NCBI GenBank assembly: GCA_027023175.1
Contig: JALVWW010000214.1
Coordinates: forward strand, 1 to 9,279
Direction: 5' to 3'
DNA length: 9,279 nucleotides
Source: Campylobacterales bacterium
GTDB lineage: Bacteria > Campylobacterota > Campylobacteria > Campylobacterales > JALSKU01
The stretch's first letter is position 1. Each line of letters begins with the position of its first letter. Below, piece by piece: positions 6,507 through 9,279 of the stretch. The position numbers and the translations under genes are program-made. The notes under the pieces were generated by a model. It ran no database searches and was not told the origin of the DNA. It saw only the letters and a program-made list of their open reading frames with translations.

Positions 6507-7528
6507 TCAATTTTTCTAAAAATTACACATTTAAATCTTTCACCCATAAATGATGGGTCTATCAAGACTTTTGCCTTATTCAACTCTTTAAGATAGGTTG
6601 CATTATCAGTATGGCTTTTTAAAATCTCAAAAAGCTCCAATATGCCAAATTCAACTATAGCTTTCATCTGAGTCATATAGCTTTCAAGCTTGATACCGTT
6701 TTTTTCAAATTCATCTATAAGCTGCCTAAAAAAAACATCATAAGTTATATCACTTTTTTTATACAAGGCTTTTATATTTATATTTTCTTTAAGATTTTTA
6801 TCTTTTATAAAATTGGTAAGAGAGAGAAAAGGATAAACATTATGCTTATAATAAATCCTCAAAGAATACTCCCCGCGATGCTCCATCTCTCCATAATCAA
6901 AGCTAACAAATTCAAATCTTTTTATATGGCTTGACAGATTAGATGCAAACTCATCATAACCAAGTGCTATTTCACCCTTTTTTATACCATATTTGTCAAC
7001 TTTTTGCTTTATTTCATCACTTATATCATCAAAATAAAAGTTATCATTTTCTACATAAAGCATTTTATCATCTTTTATAACTTCACATTTGAAAGCGTCA
7101 AAAATTTCATTAGAAATAATAAAAGCATTTTCTAATTTAATCTCATCAAAGCTGGAAAAAAATTTCAAATTTATCTTATCTTTAAAAGATTGCTTCATAT
7201 ATTTTTTTTGAGCAAAAAGTATATCTTCTTGAGGCTCAAGTATGGCAAAATTGAGAGACTCCAAGAGTTTTGGCTCTAATGTATAGATAAATTGTACAAT
7301 ATCAGCCAAAAGATAGCCTTGATGAGCACCTATCTCTAAAATAGTAGAATTTACAGGCAGAAATCCATCTTCAACGACTTTTATAATCCTCTTTGCAACA
7401 GTTCCTCCAAAAAAAGGAGTTGCACTGACAGCTGTATAAAAATCACCCTCTTTACCTATATCTTTAAAGCTTGAGTAGTATCCGTTTTCACCATAAAGCC
7501 ACTCTTGCATATATGAAGAAAAATTCAC
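6503..7528 (-). CDS. MidA/NDUFAF7-family SAM-dependent methyltransferase (DUF185, COG1565)
   Basis: This is a putative protein arginine methyltransferase. The eukaryotic member NDUFAF7/MidA methylates a complex I subunit; the bacterial role is not established. Family features in 341 residues are an N-terminal block including GKEGDFYTAVSATPFFGG (25-42), the SAM-binding strand-loop ILEIGAHQGYLLADI (63-77), a second strand ending in an acidic residue, FAILEP (94-99), the NEIFDAF segment (140-146), VSFDYGE (208-214), the SDITYDVFF block (259-267) and the C-terminal MGERFKCVIF (328-337). The start is GTG at 7526-7528, sharing one base with the TAG stop of the tolC-like gene (TAGTG), with GAGAG about 6 bases upstream; translation is probably coupled. 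The gene looks AT-rich. No complex I (nuo) gene is in the window, so the substrate is unknown. Confidence 0.88.
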   Translation of the reverse strand: MNFSSYMQEWLYGENGYYSSFKDIGKEGDFYTAVSATPFFGGTVAKRIIKVVEDGFLPVNSTILEIGAHQGYLLADIVQFIYTLEPKLLESLNFAILEPQEDILFAQKKYMKQSFKDKINLKFFSSFDEIKLENAFIISNEIFDAFKCEVIKDDKMLYVENDNFYFDDISDEIKQKVDKYGIKKGEIALGYDEFASNLSSHIKRFEFVSFDYGEMEHRGEYSLRIYYKHNVYPFLSLTNFIKDKNLKENINIKALYKKSDITYDVFFRQLIDEFEKNGIKLESYMTQMKAIVEFGILELFEILKSHTDNATYLKELNKAKVLIDPSFMGERFKCVIFRKID

Positions 7529-8700
7529 TATTTACTCTCATGTTCATACAGTTTAAAAAGTTCTATATCTAAGTCATTTTTATATATCTTTTTATCTAAA
7601 ATTGTACTATTTAGTGAATTTTGCATAGTTTGAACATCAAATATAGTCTTTTCTCCACTGTTATATAAATCTCTTGTGGTTTTCAATAATGAAGAGTAGA
7701 GCTTCTCTTCCTCTTTGGCCAAGCTTATCTTTTTTCTATACAATTCAATCTTTTTAACTATAGCTTTATATAGCTCTTTTTCACTATTTTTTTTATCTAT
7801 CATATCAAGCTTAGATCTTAGATATTTTAACTTTTGAAGCTCTATATTTTTACCTCTATTTATGTCAAAAAGTGGCATAGATATGCTAATTCCATATTTT
7901 TTATAACTCCCCTCTTGAACCTCAAAGTCTTTAGTTCTACTATAGTTATAACTTGCAAATAAAGAAATTTTTGGAAGATAGTTTGAAATTGTCATCTTTT
8001 TAAGATACTCATTTTGATCTATATCTGCTTTTACATTTTTTATAACTAAGTTGTTATTGAGATAGTTTTGCAAACCAATAAGCTTTAAGTGTGGCAAATT
8101 GATATCTTTATAATTCAGTGAACTTAATGTGTGAAAAGTTTTTAAAAGGTCTGCTTTTGTACTTTTCATATCTAAAAGAGATATTTCAAGCTTATTCTTG
8201 CTAAGTACGGCATTGTCTAAAAAACTACTATCTAATACACCGCTTAAATATTGCTCTTTTTTTCTTGTTATATCAATTTTGGCATTTTTTATAAGAAGTT
8301 TTTGTTTTTTAATTTTTAAATCTATATTTTTTAAAGATAAAAGAGTTGTAAAAGCACTTGTCAAAAGTGATTTTTCTTTTAAAGAAGTTGTAAATTTTAA
8401 AAACTCTCTATTGGCTTTTGCATATCTAATGGCATAGTATATTCCTCCGCTTCTAAAAATAGGTTGATTTAATGATATACTAAAGCTATCACTTGTTTGA
8501 GTTGGAGTATAAATATCACTTTTAGAATGAGAATAAGAAAAATTGATAGGATTTACCCAGTCAAATTCAAGTATATCACTACTTTTTTTATTTTGTTTTT
8601 TCTCATTTTTTAACATATCTTTTTGATTTTTAGATAAAATATCACCTGCACCTGCGACAGAAAAAATTATCAAACAATTAAGCAATACTCTTAAAAACAT
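7528..8700 (-). CDS. TolC-family outer-membrane efflux protein
   Basis: This is a probable outer-membrane channel of a type I secretion or tripartite efflux system. It starts with a signal peptide (hydrophobic 2-18, likely cleavage after VAGA). Two OEP-type halves are visible. The first has a beta segment SFSISLNQPIFRSGG (72-86) followed by long Lys/Leu-rich helices (87-195). The second has YLPKISLFASYNYS (241-254) and YGISISMPLFDINRGKN (269-285), then long helices to the end, including the family-like LYNSGEKTIFDVQ (345-357). At 390 residues it is shorter than TolC (about 470) but complete. The ATG has AAAGG 7 bases upstream and lies 23 bases inside argD; the stop overlaps the methyltransferase start. 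No membrane-fusion or inner-membrane pump gene is adjacent, so its partners must be elsewhere. Sampled sequence is very poor in G+C. Confidence 0.88.
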   Translation of the reverse strand: MFLRVLLNCLIIFSVAGAGDILSKNQKDMLKNEKKQNKKSSDILEFDWVNPINFSYSHSKSDIYTPTQTSDSFSISLNQPIFRSGGIYYAIRYAKANREFLKFTTSLKEKSLLTSAFTTLLSLKNIDLKIKKQKLLIKNAKIDITRKKEQYLSGVLDSSFLDNAVLSKNKLEISLLDMKSTKADLLKTFHTLSSLNYKDINLPHLKLIGLQNYLNNNLVIKNVKADIDQNEYLKKMTISNYLPKISLFASYNYSRTKDFEVQEGSYKKYGISISMPLFDINRGKNIELQKLKYLRSKLDMIDKKNSEKELYKAIVKKIELYRKKISLAKEEEKLYSSLLKTTRDLYNSGEKTIFDVQTMQNSLNSTILDKKIYKNDLDIELFKLYEHESK

Positions 8701-9279
8701 TATTCAACCTTTCAAAACCTTTATTTATTTCATTTTTTGTTATAGTAAGAGGCGGTAAAAATCTCAAAGTATTTTTACCTGCTTTTAGTACCAAAACTCT
8801 TTTTTTTACTGCTTCGGTTATAATTTTAGAAAGAGTTTCTTCATTATTTATTCTAAGCCCCCTCATCAAACCGAGCCCTACGGATTCATTTATCATATTT
8901 TTATACTCTTTAGCTATTTTTTCCAATCTCTCACTAAAGTAGAGCATTATTTCATCAAGTTTTCCGCTGTTTTTTTCAGCTTCGAGAATATCAAGCACAC
9001 TGTTTCCGGCACTGCAAGAGAGATAGTTTCCGCCAAAAGTACTGCCGTGATCTCCATAGGAAAATATATCTTTTAGTTTTGTCATAACTGCTCCTATGGG
9101 TACTCCTCCGCCAAGTCCCTTGGCTACAGTTATGATATCGGGCTCTATATCATAAAGATTGGATGCAAAAAGTTCCCCCGTTCTGTATATTCCGGTTTGA
9201 ACTTCATCTACTATCAAAAGTATATCTCTTTTTTTAAGCTCCTTTTCAAGAGTTTTTACCTTATCTTTATCTTGAGGCT
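8678..9279 (-). CDS. argD: Acetylornithine aminotransferase (partial, N-terminus beyond window)
   Basis: This is a class III PLP-dependent aminotransferase of arginine biosynthesis, converting N-acetylglutamate semialdehyde and glutamate to N-acetylornithine and 2-oxoglutarate; family members often also act on succinyldiaminopimelate in lysine synthesis. The last 200 or so codons are present (about half of the usual 390 or so). The reading frame stays open to the window edge, so the gene does not start within it. Visible motifs are LLIVDEVQTGIYRTG with the PLP-ring Asp, EPDIITVAKGLGGGVPIGA with the Schiff-base lysine encoded at 9119-9121, HGSTFGGN, and LRFLPPLTIT near the C-terminus with the substrate-carboxylate Arg. 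Other class III aminotransferases (ornithine, GABA) share these motifs, but the combination best fits ArgD. The tolC-like gene starts inside its last codons. Confidence 0.9.
   Translation of the reverse strand, partial: PQDKDKVKTLEKELKKRDILLIVDEVQTGIYRTGELFASNLYDIEPDIITVAKGLGGGVPIGAVMTKLKDIFSYGDHGSTFGGNYLSCSAGNSVLDILEAEKNSGKLDEIMLYFSERLEKIAKEYKNMINESVGLGLMRGLRINNEETLSKIITEAVKKRVLVLKAGKNTLRFLPPLTITKNEINKGFERLNNVFKSIA

Noticed and set aside
8198..8437. A 79-codon plus-strand open frame opposite the tolC-like gene
   Set aside because: It is antisense to helices of the efflux protein, in very AT-rich sequence, with no start signals.
1..9279. A new defence, mobile or secretion system
   Set aside because: All genes but one match known families or a recognised DUF, there are no repeats, integrases, toxins or nuclease cassettes, and the tolC-like gene lacks any adjacent pump or adaptor.

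Overview
The window is a gene-dense, AT-rich stretch of bacterial chromosome carrying ten genes, two of them cut by the window edges. The proteins and their order point to Campylobacterota (Epsilonproteobacteria), probably a free-living Sulfurimonas/Sulfurovum/Arcobacter-type organism. The main evidence is the block rny–fthC / lipoprotein thioredoxin–ftsY–radA, which I recall from Campylobacter jejuni, and the pair fliL–acpS, which I recall from both Campylobacter and Helicobacter. The genus is an inference; I could not run a search.

Left part (1–1793, minus strand): fthC (5-formyltetrahydrofolate cyclo-ligase) is followed by rny (ribonuclease Y, C-terminus off the window). The two reading frames overlap by an unusual 95 bases. 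A 78-base divergent intergenic region (1794–1871) then carries promoters for both directions, including a perfect 15-bp palindrome around an extended -10 box.

Middle part (1872–6506, plus strand): a TlpA-like lipoprotein thioredoxin, ftsY (SRP receptor) and radA (recombination/repair ATPase) overlap one another by 4 and 8 bases and form one coupled operon. A 96-residue acidic protein of unknown function follows behind its own promoter-like sequence. Next comes fliL–acpS–DUF2628 membrane protein, with gaps of 3 and 9 bases and probably its own promoter before fliL.

Right part (6503–9279, minus strand): argD (acetylornithine aminotransferase, N-terminus off the window), a TolC-like outer-membrane efflux protein and a MidA/NDUFAF7-family methyltransferase overlap end to end (23 bases and 1 base), so they look like one transcript. 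This transcript meets the DUF2628 gene tail to tail with a 4-base overlap and no room for a terminator. The tolC and midA genes look clearly more AT-rich than the housekeeping genes around them.

I saw no tRNA, rRNA, CRISPR array, insertion sequence, phage gene or recognisable defence system. Most of the window is conserved housekeeping sequence. The points worth a second look are the fthC/rny overlap, the palindromic promoter, the uncharacterised 96-residue protein, and the argD–tolC–midA arrangement.
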